Shown one piece after another: positions 5,606-12,924 of a stretch of 14,763 bases of DNA. The notes beneath the pieces are model-generated. The model was not told where the DNA came from and ran no database searches. It worked only from the letters and a program-made list of their open reading frames with translations. Both the position numbers and the translations under genes were made by a program. The stretch spans positions 1-14,763 of the forward strand of contig DAOWKG010000199.1 in assembly GCA_030639985.1 (NCBI GenBank), given 5' to 3'. This stretch comes from Desulfuromonadaceae bacterium (GTDB lineage: Bacteria; Desulfobacterota; Desulfuromonadia; Desulfuromonadales; Geopsychrobacteraceae). Each line of letters opens with the position of its first letter. Position 1 is the first letter of the stretch.

Positions 5606-6433
5606 ATGTTATTACCCGGCTACCGGTATGAATTGAAAATTAAAAGCATCACCCCAAAAGGTGTCTGGCTGGCAGCAGAGGAAGAACAAATTTTTCTGCC
5701 CCAAAGTGAATGTCCTGACGACATCAATCAAGAAGAAGCGATTGAAGTTTTTCTTTATCTTGATCGTGATAATAACCCAAAAGTAACCACCCGGATGCCG
5801 CTAGCCCAAGTCGGTGAATTTGCCCTGCTTAAAGTCAAAAGCATCGGCCCCCACGGCACTTTTCTCGATTGGGGTCTGGAAAAGGATCTGCTGGTTCCCT
5901 ACAGTGAACAAGCCAACAGGATGGAAGAAGGACGACGCTATCTGGTGCATATCTGCCACGATCAGGAAGATCGCCCGATCGCCTCAAGTCGTTTGGAACG
6001 GTTTCTGGTAAAAGAGAACCGTGATCTCAAAGAAGGTGAAGAGGTCGAACTTGTGGTCTGGGCTTTCACCGATCTGGGTGCCAAAGTGATCGTCAACAAC
6101 TACTACGAAGCACTTATCTATAAAGATGAAGTACCTCCGGGTCTAAAACGGGGAGACCAATATCTGGGTTACATCCTGCGTATCCGCGCCGACCATCGTA
6201 TCGATGTCACCCTGCGCCGTCCCGGTGCCGAAGGAGTCAAAGATGCCCGCACCGTGATCCTCGAAGCACTAGAGATTGATGGGTTTCTGCCACTGCATGA
6301 CAAAAGTGACCCGGAATTGATTCGTGAAAAATTGGGATTGAGTAAAAAGGTTTTTAAAAAAGCGGTTGGGGGGTTGTACAAAGATGGTTTGGTGGAATTG
6401 GTGGGAGATGGGATTAAGTTGATTCGTAAATAG
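5606..6433 (+). CDS. CvfB-like S1 RNA-binding protein
   Basis: 275 aa. Three consecutive S1-type OB folds (about residues 1-60, 65-130, 135-205; second one VGEFALLKVKSIGPHGTFLD) are followed by a C-terminal winged helix (about 215-275, REKLGLSKKVFKKAVGGLYK then DGLVEL). This is the domain order of the CvfB/YitL family, known from Staphylococcus and Streptococcus as RNA-binding proteins affecting virulence gene expression; in proteobacteria the role is unclear. Start chosen at ATG 5606 because AAGG (5595-5598) is seven bases upstream; a TTG at 5600 is also in frame. Likely co-transcribed with the MFS gene. Confidence 0.85.
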   Translation: MLLPGYRYELKIKSITPKGVWLAAEEEQIFLPQSECPDDINQEEAIEVFLYLDRDNNPKVTTRMPLAQVGEFALLKVKSIGPHGTFLDWGLEKDLLVPYSEQANRMEEGRRYLVHICHDQEDRPIASSRLERFLVKENRDLKEGEEVELVVWAFTDLGAKVIVNNYYEALIYKDEVPPGLKRGDQYLGYILRIRADHRIDVTLRRPGAEGVKDARTVILEALEIDGFLPLHDKSDPELIREKLGLSKKVFKKAVGGLYKDGLVELVGDGIKLIRK

Positions 6434-6435
6434 TT

Positions 6436-6900
6436 TTTTTAGACCGTCGGTTTTCGGACCGACAGCCGACTTCATTTTCTTTGAGCGCAAAGAAAACGAG
6501 AGCAAAAGAAACTCTTTTTATTTTCATTCGCTAGTTTTAGTGCTGCGTTGTGAATATTGGTGGGCAAAGGTGCTGCTCGGCTGCGTAGGTTACTTCCGAA
6601 CTTGTTAGGGGAAGCAAGAAAGTTAGTCTGCAGTATTTTGGATATGCAAACACCTTACACCTCACCCCTAACGCCTTACAGCAGTTCCCGTGTGACGCAG
6701 CCGAAGTGGAGCAGCTGATTTGAGAATCAGAGCGGCAAATGTTTGAGCGTAGCGAGTTTTTGCCGCTCCTCAAAACTGTTGTGGAATGGAGGGAACCCAC
6801 CAACGGTGGGCAAGGAGATCGGGCGTATTTCTTTGCTTCGTTTCTTTGGACGCACAAAGAAATGAAGGTGCCGTGCGGGGGCGCAACCCCGCGACCTTGA
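6436..6900. repeat. Non-coding hairpin-rich repeat-like element filling the 505-bp gap
   Basis: The stretch 6434-6938 has no credible gene. It is built of nested inverted repeats: 6446-6451/6458-6463; 6475-6483/6488-6496 (TTTTCTTTG/CAAAGAAAA); 6572-6586 with 6695-6715 (a 15-base arm whose partner has a five-base insertion); 6604-6611/6665-6672 (GTTAGGGG/CCCCTAAC); 6730-6739/6759-6768 (GAGCGGCAAA/TTTGCCGCTC); 6796-6801/6805-6810; 6841-6848/6855-6862 (TTTCTTTG/CAAAGAAA); and 6875-6880/6887-6892. Phrases such as ACGCAGCCGAAGTGGAGCAG and GATCGGGCGTATTTCTTTG match, from memory, a family of intergenic repeats seen in many Geobacter/Desulfuromonas and other proteobacterial genomes, often miscalled as small ORFs. 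Copy number cannot be tested here. Confidence 0.55.
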
Positions 6901-6924
6901 AAACCCAAAAACTACTTATATATC
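6897..6924 (+). promoter_or_regulatory. Possible promoter at the repeat edge
   Basis: TTGAAA (6897-6902) and TATATC (6919-6924) are separated by 16 bases, 15 bases before the hydrolase ATG. The -35 lies in the last bases of the repeat-like element. Confidence 0.3.
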
Positions 6925-6938
6925 ATATAAAAGCCGCT

Positions 6939-7751
6939 ATGACTGGAACAGCTAACCTACGAAAATTCCTCAAGCTCACCCTGAAACAGTGGCTGATTCT
7001 CATCCTGGTCGTACCGGGAATCCCATTTCTCCTGATATCACTGTTTATCGTCATCTATTCAACCATGCCGTGGCCGACCGGTGAAACGGTCACCATGCAA
7101 AAAGTTGATTCTCACACCAAAGAACTCATCGTCCTGGTTCACGGCAAGGGAGACAACCCCTCCTCGTGGGCCGATAGCTTTGCGGCCGAACTCAACCTTG
7201 CGCTTCTCGGTGACGGCCAGCAGGCGCTGACAATTAACTGGAGCGACTACTCAAACGACCTGTTCCGCAGCACTCTCAATGCCCGTCGGATTGGCCAGGA
7301 TCTCGGCCGTAAACTGGCCGCCCTCAAACACCTTAAGCGCCTGCACCTGATTGGACACAGCGCCGGTTCATTCGTCGTTTACGGTATCTGTGAAGCAGTC
7401 AAACCGTACCGGGAAGATCTCTTCGTCCATACGACCTTTCTCGACCCGGTCGGTATCTATGCCGGAATCGATTGGGGCTACGGCACCCGCAACTTTGGCA
7501 GCTGTGCCGATATCAGTGATGCCTACATTGACCGTGAGGATGGCGTACCCGGAAGTAATGCTCCCCTCGATCATCCACACACCTTCGATGTTACCGCCTT
7601 GCGGAAAAAATCGAGTTTCAAAGAACTCCCCCACCTCTGGCCAATCGAATATTACCGACAACAGGTAGTTGAACAAAAGCTACCCTACTGGGAGCCAAAG
7701 GTAGAGGTGTTGAAAATGTTCCCCGCCAGCAAATACACGCTAATGGAGTAG
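6939..7751 (+). CDS. Membrane-anchored alpha/beta hydrolase (lipase-like)
   Basis: 270 aa. Residues about 16-40 form one membrane helix (WLILILVVPGIPFLLISLF), so the catalytic part is anchored, facing probably the periplasm. The alpha/beta-hydrolase fold is shown by the oxyanion strand IVLVHGKGDNPSSW (64-77), the nucleophile elbow GHSAGS (139-144, Ser-141), the acid in FLDPVG (Asp-169) and a late His (H232 in PHLWPIEYY). Spacing resembles pancreatic-type lipases, but the substrate is not known. Start chosen at ATG 6939: the open frame reaches back to 6786, but that part is antisense-like repeat sequence. The ribosome binding site is poor. Confidence 0.7.
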   Translation: MTGTANLRKFLKLTLKQWLILILVVPGIPFLLISLFIVIYSTMPWPTGETVTMQKVDSHTKELIVLVHGKGDNPSSWADSFAAELNLALLGDGQQALTINWSDYSNDLFRSTLNARRIGQDLGRKLAALKHLKRLHLIGHSAGSFVVYGICEAVKPYREDLFVHTTFLDPVGIYAGIDWGYGTRNFGSCADISDAYIDREDGVPGSNAPLDHPHTFDVTALRKKSSFKELPHLWPIEYYRQQVVEQKLPYWEPKVEVLKMFPASKYTLME

Positions 7752-7780
7752 GCTGGGGTCAAGTCTGCCGTTGACTTACA
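7752..7780. repeat. REP-like hairpin (GGGGTCAAGTC...TTGACTTA)
   Basis: GTCAA (7758-7762) and TTGAC (7771-7775) flank an eight-base loop, preceded by GGCTGGG directly at the hydrolase stop codon. The phrase GGGGTCAAGTCTGCCGTTGAC resembles REP sequences tied to TnpA-REP (Y1) transposases in proteobacteria. No transposase is in the window, so this would be a solo copy. Confidence 0.35.
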
Positions 7781-7832
7781 CACCATGCCCATCTATAGCG
7801 TTACCTCCACCTCCAAAATCCACATTACTCCG

Positions 7833-8765
7833 CTAATCAGCAAATTTCAGCAAGCGTAATGCGGTTTCCCCATGACCATCAATATCGGGAAAGGCGTTAC
7901 CACCACAGTTCGAGTCATTGGGGGTAAGGCGTTCAATAATGGTTGCTTCAGGCAAGTGTTCTGCCAGTAATTGATCCAAAAGTTGTGCCGGATAAATCGG
8001 GCCATTCATACATGCCAGCAATTCACCGCTAGGTTTCACCAATGGAGCTATGCGTCGTAGTAGTTTGGGCCAGTGTTGGCGGGCATTAAAACTTTTCCCC
8101 TGACTGGCGGGGGGATCACAAATCACCAGATCATACGGTCCGAGTTTCCGTAATTTGCTCTGACTTTTAAAAAATTCCATCGCTAAAAAACTGGTCGAAC
8201 GTAAATCGATGTCGTTGAGTTGATGATTATGCCGACCAATATCAAGGGCAGCACGGTTCATGTCAAGATTGACCACGTGTTTGGCGCCACCGGCCAATGC
8301 TGCGACCGACAAACTACAGGTGTAAGCAAACAGGTTAAGCACCTTTTTCCCAGCTGCACGTTGCCGAACCAACTGACGACCGACAGCCATATCGGGGAAA
8401 AAGCCGATATTCTGAGCACTATCAAAGCGAAGCTGGTAACGCAAGCCATCCTCCTCAGCCTCAAGGCGTTCCGGCAATGCCCCCCACACTACCTCGACTG
8501 GTGCCCCGGTGACATAGCGCCGCTGCAACACTATCGCCGCTAAAGGACGGGGCAAGCGCTGTTCTAGCATTTGCACCACCAGCTGCACCCATTGGGTACT
8601 GCGTTCGGCATACAAATAGATGATGACAACAGGCGGATAAGCGTCAATCACTACATCATTCAGTGCAGCAAAACAGCCGCCACGCCCGTGAAATAGACGC
8701 CGAATCTGCCCCTGATGGGGCAAGTGACAATCCAGCTCTGGTTCCAAAACCTGAAAATCTTCCAT
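7833..8765 (-). CDS. Class I SAM-dependent methyltransferase, RlmI/RlmK type (COG1092)
   Basis: 310 aa. The N-terminal part (RRLFHGRGGCFAALNDVVID, about 22-41) and a short central domain precede a Rossmann methyltransferase: SAM motif I VLNLFAYTCSLSVAALAGG (142-160), acidic residue at the end of strand 2 (NLDMN, Asp-168) and catalytic motif CDPPASQGKSF (216-226). These are the marks of COG1092 enzymes such as RlmI and the RlmK half of RlmKL, which methylate 23S rRNA bases. The PUA domain of RlmI is absent, so the RNA target cannot be assigned. Start taken at ATG 8765 rather than in-frame TTG 8768. Same strand and 40 bases after the thioesterase gene, so probably co-transcribed. Confidence 0.8.
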   Translation of the reverse strand: MEDFQVLEPELDCHLPHQGQIRRLFHGRGGCFAALNDVVIDAYPPVVIIYLYAERSTQWVQLVVQMLEQRLPRPLAAIVLQRRYVTGAPVEVVWGALPERLEAEEDGLRYQLRFDSAQNIGFFPDMAVGRQLVRQRAAGKKVLNLFAYTCSLSVAALAGGAKHVVNLDMNRAALDIGRHNHQLNDIDLRSTSFLAMEFFKSQSKLRKLGPYDLVICDPPASQGKSFNARQHWPKLLRRIAPLVKPSGELLACMNGPIYPAQLLDQLLAEHLPEATIIERLTPNDSNCGGNAFPDIDGHGETALRLLKFAD

Positions 8766-8805
8766 CAAATAACTCTTTGCCTCATTTCACGTAACTGATG
8801 GGCAA

Positions 8806-9213
8806 TCAGGTAGCCTTACCCAACGCTACACTTATCTCTTCCGGCAATTGGGGCCGCCCTTTGGCGCTCACCCCGGTACCGACCACCCGTGCCCTTAGTA
8901 CCAGCTTTTGCTCCGGCAACAGGTAAATATCCTGGATAAACCGATAGCGTAACGGCGAAACGCGTTCCAGAATAACGCCGACCATGAAACGATCACCACT
9001 GCACAACGAATATTTATAATCGACTTCTGCGCGGATGATCACCAGACTGATTCCACGCCGCACCAACTCAGAAAAATCCAGGCCCAGCTCCTTGATAAAT
9101 TCATGGCGACAATGTTCCAGATAATTCAGATAGACCGAATTATTTACATGCCCCTGCATATCACATTCATAATCACGCACCTGAAATTTTAGTTGAAACT
9201 GGTATTGTTTCAT
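8806..9213 (-). CDS. Acyl-CoA thioesterase, hot-dog fold (4HBT/YbgC-FadM type)
   Basis: 135 aa, the usual length of single hot-dog domains. The active-site region VRDYECDMQGHVNNSVYLNY (12-31) has Asp-18 and the HVNN motif of FadM/YbgC-like thioesterases, which hydrolyse acyl-CoA to free acid and CoA in the cytoplasm. Start chosen at ATG 9213: an AAAGGG site lies about seven bases upstream, and the family begins just before the first strand; the open frame extends to 9249 without a good site. Chain-length preference cannot be told. Upstream gene of a probable two-gene unit with the methyltransferase. Confidence 0.85.
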   Translation of the reverse strand: MKQYQFQLKFQVRDYECDMQGHVNNSVYLNYLEHCRHEFIKELGLDFSELVRRGISLVIIRAEVDYKYSLCSGDRFMVGVILERVSPLRYRFIQDIYLLPEQKLVLRARVVGTGVSAKGRPQLPEEISVALGKAT

Positions 9214-9478
9214 CACTAGCCCTTTGACTGTACTGAATGCAAATATCACGAATAGTTGAAATCATCATTCTGCCCACCTGACTAATTTATATACCATTTA
9301 GGCGCCAAATTCATGATAAATACCTGGCAAAATAAAAATCTAACGTTAACTCCAAATATGCACATAAAACAGTAAAATCCATCTGTTTCTGTTCCTATCG
9401 ACCAGACTATCAACCTTTTGGCAAAATCTGCCTACCCCATAAAACAAACAAAACCACGCAAATAAGCGTACTTTATTC
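9214..9478. other. Divergent intergenic region, AT-rich
   Basis: The space between the thioesterase (minus) and Rrf2 (plus) start codons is 325 bp. Apart from the Rrf2 promoter at 9479-9507 I see no gene or RNA. A near-palindrome ATTTAGGCGCCAAAT (9296-9310) is the only symmetric motif; it could be an operator. Confidence 0.3.
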
Positions 9479-9507
9479 TTGACAATATTGGTTGTGATTT
9501 CTATATT
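9479..9507 (+). promoter_or_regulatory. Near-consensus sigma70 promoter of the Rrf2-larE operon
   Basis: TTGACA (9479-9484), 17-base spacer, TATATT (9502-9507). The start would be near 9514, leaving a 25-nt leader that holds AAGGAGA before ATG 9539. Such a strong promoter suggests repression, plausibly by the Rrf2 protein itself. Confidence 0.75.
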
Positions 9508-9538
9508 AGGCACCATAATAAATCATCAAGGAGACACC

Positions 9539-10015
9539 ATGAAACTTTCTACCAAAAGCCGTTACGGCGTTCGCGCCCTGTTCGACATGGCCTTTCACGC
9601 TGGCACCCTGCCGGCGCAAATTAAAGATATTTCTCGGCGCCAGAATATCTCTCCCCGCTATCTTGAACAAATTTTTCAAGATTTGAAAAAAGCCGGCCTA
9701 CTGAAAAGCCGCCGTGGACCACAAGGTGGCTACAGCCTCGCTAAACCAGCGGAACAAATCACCGTCAAAGAAATCATTCTGGCTGCCGAAGGGGAATTAT
9801 TGTTGGTAAATTGCATCAAAGGCCGTCGCAAGGAAGGCGAAGCACCACCTTCATGCGATTTTGACAATCAATGCCTGACGCAACATATCTGGAACGAGGG
9901 AAGCCGGATTCTCGGTGAATATTTCGATTCCATCACCCTGAAAAGTCTATGTGACAAAGGGCAAGAAATGGGACTCGAAAAAGAGCTGGATCATCGTTTT
10001 ATGTATTTCATCTAG
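9539..10015 (+). CDS. Rrf2-family transcriptional regulator (IscR-like)
   Basis: 158 aa. The N-terminal winged helix is typical: MKLSTKSRYGVRALFDMA, then DISRRQNISPRYLEQIFQDL (30-49), wing SRRGPQGGYSLAKP (57-70). Three Cys (92, 106, 112) and His-116 lie where IscR holds its 2Fe-2S cluster (Cys 92, 98, 104, His 107); the second-to-third spacing of five residues is kept, but the loop between the first two is eight residues longer. An iron-sulfur or redox sensor is likely but not shown. Start at ATG 9539 with AAGGAGA upstream; the frame open from 9479 is promoter DNA. First gene of the operon, six bases before larE. Confidence 0.9.
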   Translation: MKLSTKSRYGVRALFDMAFHAGTLPAQIKDISRRQNISPRYLEQIFQDLKKAGLLKSRRGPQGGYSLAKPAEQITVKEIILAAEGELLLVNCIKGRRKEGEAPPSCDFDNQCLTQHIWNEGSRILGEYFDSITLKSLCDKGQEMGLEKELDHRFMYFI

Positions 10016-10021
10016 CCGTTC

Positions 10022-10810
10022 ATGTGTTTGAGTTCTAAATATCAGCAATTACAGGACACCTTGTCAGAGTTTGATGCTGTCGCTATTGCGTACTCTGGCG
10101 GAGTCGATTCCGCACTGCTGTTAAAAGTTGCTTGTAGCTGTCTGGGGGTAGACAAAGTTATTGCCCTCACAGCAATATCGCCAATTTTACCGGAGCACGA
10201 AAAAGAACAAGGTCGGCTATTTGCTGTCAAACTTGGTGTCAGGCAACATTTTATTGCCAGCAACGACATGAAACTGGCTAACTTTGTCGAAAATGGTGAA
10301 CAACGGTGTTACCATTGCAAACACAACATTTTTTCTCTTTTTTTAAAACACCTGAAAAAACCATATGTTCTGCTGGATGGATCTAATTTCGACGATTTGG
10401 ACGATTACCGACCCGGCAGAAAAGCGTTGGCACAATTACAGATTCGTTCACCGCTATTAGAAGCAAAACTGACCAAAACAGAGATCCGGACCTTAAGCCG
10501 ACAGCTAAACCTATCGACCTGGGACAAGCAAGCCTTCTCCTGCCTGGCAACCCGCTTTCCTTACGGTACGACAATTACCCTCGAGCGGTTACAGCAGATT
10601 GACAAATGTGAAAATTGGCTCCGCTTGCAAGGTTTTACTAACTACCGGGTTCGGCACCATGAAAACTTGGCACGAATTGAAATTGAAGCTGCCGAAATAA
10701 AGCGCTTATTAAACGAGTCGCTCCGTCTGCAACTGCTGGAAACCTTTAAAATAAACGGCTTTGACTACGTTACCCTCGATTTGCAAGGATACCGTAGAAC
10801 CACAAAATGA
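10022..10810 (+). CDS. larE: LarE, ATP-dependent sacrificial sulfur transferase
   Basis: 262 aa. The N-terminal PP-loop ATPase motif SGGVDS (25-30) activates the pyridinium dinucleotide by adenylation. RCYHCK (Cys-96, Cys-99) is conserved in LarE proteins, and Cys-174 in FSCLATRFPYG aligns with the Lactobacillus plantarum sulfur-donor Cys-176. With three such Cys, this protein may alternatively bind a 4Fe-4S cluster and work catalytically, as reported for Thermotoga LarE. LarE supplies the sulfurs of the nickel-pincer nucleotide cofactor of lactate racemase-type enzymes. larA, larB and larC are not in the window. Control by an Fe-S-type Rrf2 protein would fit a cluster-bearing enzyme. Confidence 0.88.
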   Translation: MCLSSKYQQLQDTLSEFDAVAIAYSGGVDSALLLKVACSCLGVDKVIALTAISPILPEHEKEQGRLFAVKLGVRQHFIASNDMKLANFVENGEQRCYHCKHNIFSLFLKHLKKPYVLLDGSNFDDLDDYRPGRKALAQLQIRSPLLEAKLTKTEIRTLSRQLNLSTWDKQAFSCLATRFPYGTTITLERLQQIDKCENWLRLQGFTNYRVRHHENLARIEIEAAEIKRLLNESLRLQLLETFKINGFDYVTLDLQGYRRTTK

Positions 10811-10839
10811 AAAGTGCTCAACCTGCTACAGGAGGAACC

Positions 10840-11262
10840 ATGCCAAAAAGTAGCGCCTTATTTACCGTCTGTTTTGTTGCTGGAATGCTCGGCACCATTG
10901 CCACCATCCTGTTTCTTTGGGGGTGTAATGAAGCTAACATCTTCCACCTCATCAGGGTCAACTATACCCAGACACTGCACCTCCCAAAACTTTATCCACA
11001 AATTTTTGTTGGTGGGTTCTGGGGACTGGGATATTTTTTCACCGTCGGGGTACCCCGCCACCGACGCTACTGGATTCGTAAAGGACTCTGGTTTTCATTG
11101 CTGCCAGCTCTAACCGCTATTTTTTATACCTACCCTTACGTCTATCACAAGGGTATGGCCGGTTTTGATCTAGGGATGCTCACCCCACTATTAATTGTCG
11201 TGTCCAGCCTGGTATGGGGGCTATTTACCGGTTTCTTTGCCCGTCTATTCTGGGGACGCTAA
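10840..11262 (+). CDS. Conserved membrane protein with four TM segments
   Basis: 140 aa, hydrophobic: segments at about 8-28, 55-70, 82-100 and 110-135. The pattern of F-x-A/V-G-x-L-G near the N-terminus, GGFWGLGYFF in the second segment, and LTPLLIVVSSLVWGLFTGF at the end resembles uncharacterised inner-membrane proteins of about 150 aa seen in many proteobacteria. No function is known. I chose ATG 10840, which has a strong AGGAGG (10830-10835); the frame is open back to ATG 10807, overlapping the larE stop. Confidence 0.65.
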   Translation: MPKSSALFTVCFVAGMLGTIATILFLWGCNEANIFHLIRVNYTQTLHLPKLYPQIFVGGFWGLGYFFTVGVPRHRRYWIRKGLWFSLLPALTAIFYTYPYVYHKGMAGFDLGMLTPLLIVVSSLVWGLFTGFFARLFWGR

Positions 11263-11266
11263 AGGC

Positions 11267-11758
11267 ATGTTACAGCGATTCCTGTTGCCAGTTATTTTTC
11301 TGTTTCTGGTCACAGTATCCGCTCAAGCTGCAACCCTTAACGGCCGAGTATCATGGATTTATGATGGTGACACGATTAAGGTTGAAGGTATCGGCAAGGT
11401 GCGCTTGCTAGGTATCGACACCCCGGAGTACAAAGAGTCACCACGGGATCGCTTCTATAGCAAAAACTTTCAGATCAAACCCAAACGGTTGCGGTTAATT
11501 TCCCGGCAGGCAAAAAAATATAATGTCGATCATGTTAAAGGGCACTGGGTCAGATTAGAGCTTGATCAGAGCCAAAAAGACAAATATGATCGGGTACTCG
11601 CATACGTTTTTTTACCAAATGGTGATATGCTAAACCAAGTGCTATTAGAAAAAGGGTTAGCGACCGTATTTCGCCGCTATGATTTTCGTTATAAAAAAAC
11701 TTTTATAAGTGCCGAAAAAAAAGCCCGGCAGCAAAAACTGGGACTGTGGGAGAGGTAA
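11267..11758 (+). CDS. Secreted thermonuclease-family (SNase-like) nuclease
   Basis: 163 aa. Residues 1-21 are a signal peptide (LPVIFLFLVTVSAQA), so the enzyme works outside the cytoplasm. The staphylococcal-nuclease OB fold shows the calcium and catalytic set: DGDT (33-36), R46 in KVRLLGID, D51-T52-x-E54, and R109 in KYDRVLAYVF; these match Asp-21, Arg-35, Asp-40, Thr-41, Glu-43 and Arg-87 of the Staphylococcus enzyme. Expected activity: Ca2+-dependent cleavage of DNA and RNA. Starts four bases after the membrane-protein gene. An insertion of about 25 residues after DTPEY (about 56-80) is basic. Confidence 0.88.
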   Translation: MLQRFLLPVIFLFLVTVSAQAATLNGRVSWIYDGDTIKVEGIGKVRLLGIDTPEYKESPRDRFYSKNFQIKPKRLRLISRQAKKYNVDHVKGHWVRLELDQSQKDKYDRVLAYVFLPNGDMLNQVLLEKGLATVFRRYDFRYKKTFISAEKKARQQKLGLWER

Positions 11759-11788
11759 CACCCTAACCAACTGGAGCCTAATCACAAC

Positions 11789-12913
11789 ATGGAAGTCTTG
11801 ACCTATTTACAAAATCTGATCGACCAAACGGTTCTTGGTATCAACATGGCCCAGTTCGTCATCGCCTTTTTTATTTTTTTTATTGCACTATTACTTAAAC
11901 GAATTATCGCCCATCTTTTCACCAAAATAATATTCAAAGCGACCCAAAAAACTTCCAGTCAAATGGATGAAATGCTCCTTAAAAACATTAATAAACCGGC
12001 GGAATTTTTGGTTGTGATTATCGGTTTTTACCTGGCGCTGCAAATTTTACAACTCCCAACCCAGCCAACTGACCTCGATAAGCTTGGTCGAGATATCGTA
12101 CAAGTGCTAATGACCTTCAATCTAGCTTGGTTCTGCTTCAACATGGTTGCCCTTTTAGAGCATTGGCTCCTTCACTGGGCCAAGCGTACCGAGTCTACCC
12201 TTGATGATCATCTGGTTCCATTTATCCGCAAAACTTTACGGGTATTTATTGTTTTTCTAGCAGTTCTGATGCTGGTACAAAATCTGGGCTATTCAATCTC
12301 TGGACTTTTGGCTTCACTGGGGTTAGGTGGGCTGGCAATTGCTATGGCGGCAAAGGATAGTCTATCGAACATATTTGGATCAATCATGATCCTCCTTGAC
12401 CGCCCCTTCACCATCGGCGATTGGATCAAAGTTGGGGACATGGAAGGTACCGTCGACGAAATCGGTTTCCGCTCTACCCGCATCCGGACCTTTGCTAAAA
12501 CGGTAATCACGGTTCCCAACAGCGTCTTGATGAATATGTCCATCGACAACTTCAGCCAGATGCCAAAACGGCGCATTAAATTAACGGTGGGGGTTACCTA
12601 CGATACGACCCCGAGTCAAATGCGACAGGCGGTTGCTGCTATCAAGCAAATGCTCCGCAACCACGCAGCAATTCATCAGGAGTTCTTTCTCGTCAACTTT
12701 ACCAACTTTGGCGCTTCATCGCTCGATATCATGGTTTACTGTTTTACCACCAGCACCAAGTGGGAAGAGTACCTTGACGCTCGCGAGGATGTTTGCCTGC
12801 AGATCATGGAAACACTGGGAGAGATGGGGCTGGAAATCGCATTTCCGAGCCAGACATTATATATGCACGACATGAATAGTGAAGAAGAAAAAGAGGCAAT
12901 TACAACCGCTTGA
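11789..12913 (+). CDS. MscS-family mechanosensitive channel
   Basis: 374 aa. Four to five N-terminal membrane helices end in the pore helix with Gly/Ala pattern GLGGLAIAMAAKDSLSNIFG (about 177-196), followed by the beta-domain motif RPFTIGDWIKVGDMEGTVDE (206-225), PNSVLMN and the C-terminal alpha/beta vestibule ending around LYMHDM. It is longer than E. coli MscS (286 aa) because of extra N-terminal helices, like the YbdG/YnaI-type subfamily. Expected role: release of solutes on hypo-osmotic shock. Last gene of the plus-strand operon; GGAG lies about 14 bases upstream, which is loose. Confidence 0.9.
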   Translation: MEVLTYLQNLIDQTVLGINMAQFVIAFFIFFIALLLKRIIAHLFTKIIFKATQKTSSQMDEMLLKNINKPAEFLVVIIGFYLALQILQLPTQPTDLDKLGRDIVQVLMTFNLAWFCFNMVALLEHWLLHWAKRTESTLDDHLVPFIRKTLRVFIVFLAVLMLVQNLGYSISGLLASLGLGGLAIAMAAKDSLSNIFGSIMILLDRPFTIGDWIKVGDMEGTVDEIGFRSTRIRTFAKTVITVPNSVLMNMSIDNFSQMPKRRIKLTVGVTYDTTPSQMRQAVAAIKQMLRNHAAIHQEFFLVNFTNFGASSLDIMVYCFTTSTKWEEYLDAREDVCLQIMETLGEMGLEIAFPSQTLYMHDMNSEEEKEAITTA

Positions 12914-12924
12914 TTCGGCTACTA

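Noticed and set aside
6537..6908. Minus-strand 123-codon frame in the repeat region
   Set aside because: Lies in the hairpin-rich element, with low-quality composition; this repeat type is known to yield spurious ORFs.
6786..6938. N-terminal extension of the hydrolase frame
   Set aside because: Its sequence is the repeat element, and the protein from ATG 6939 already has a normal membrane anchor and full domain.
8220..8543. Plus-strand 107-codon frame opposite the methyltransferase
   Set aside because: Fully antisense to a gene with clear catalytic motifs; no supporting signals.
10807..10839. Upstream start of the four-TM protein overlapping the larE stop (ATGA)
   Set aside because: The ATG at 10840 has a strong AGGAGG site; the upstream ATG has none, though coupling cannot be excluded.
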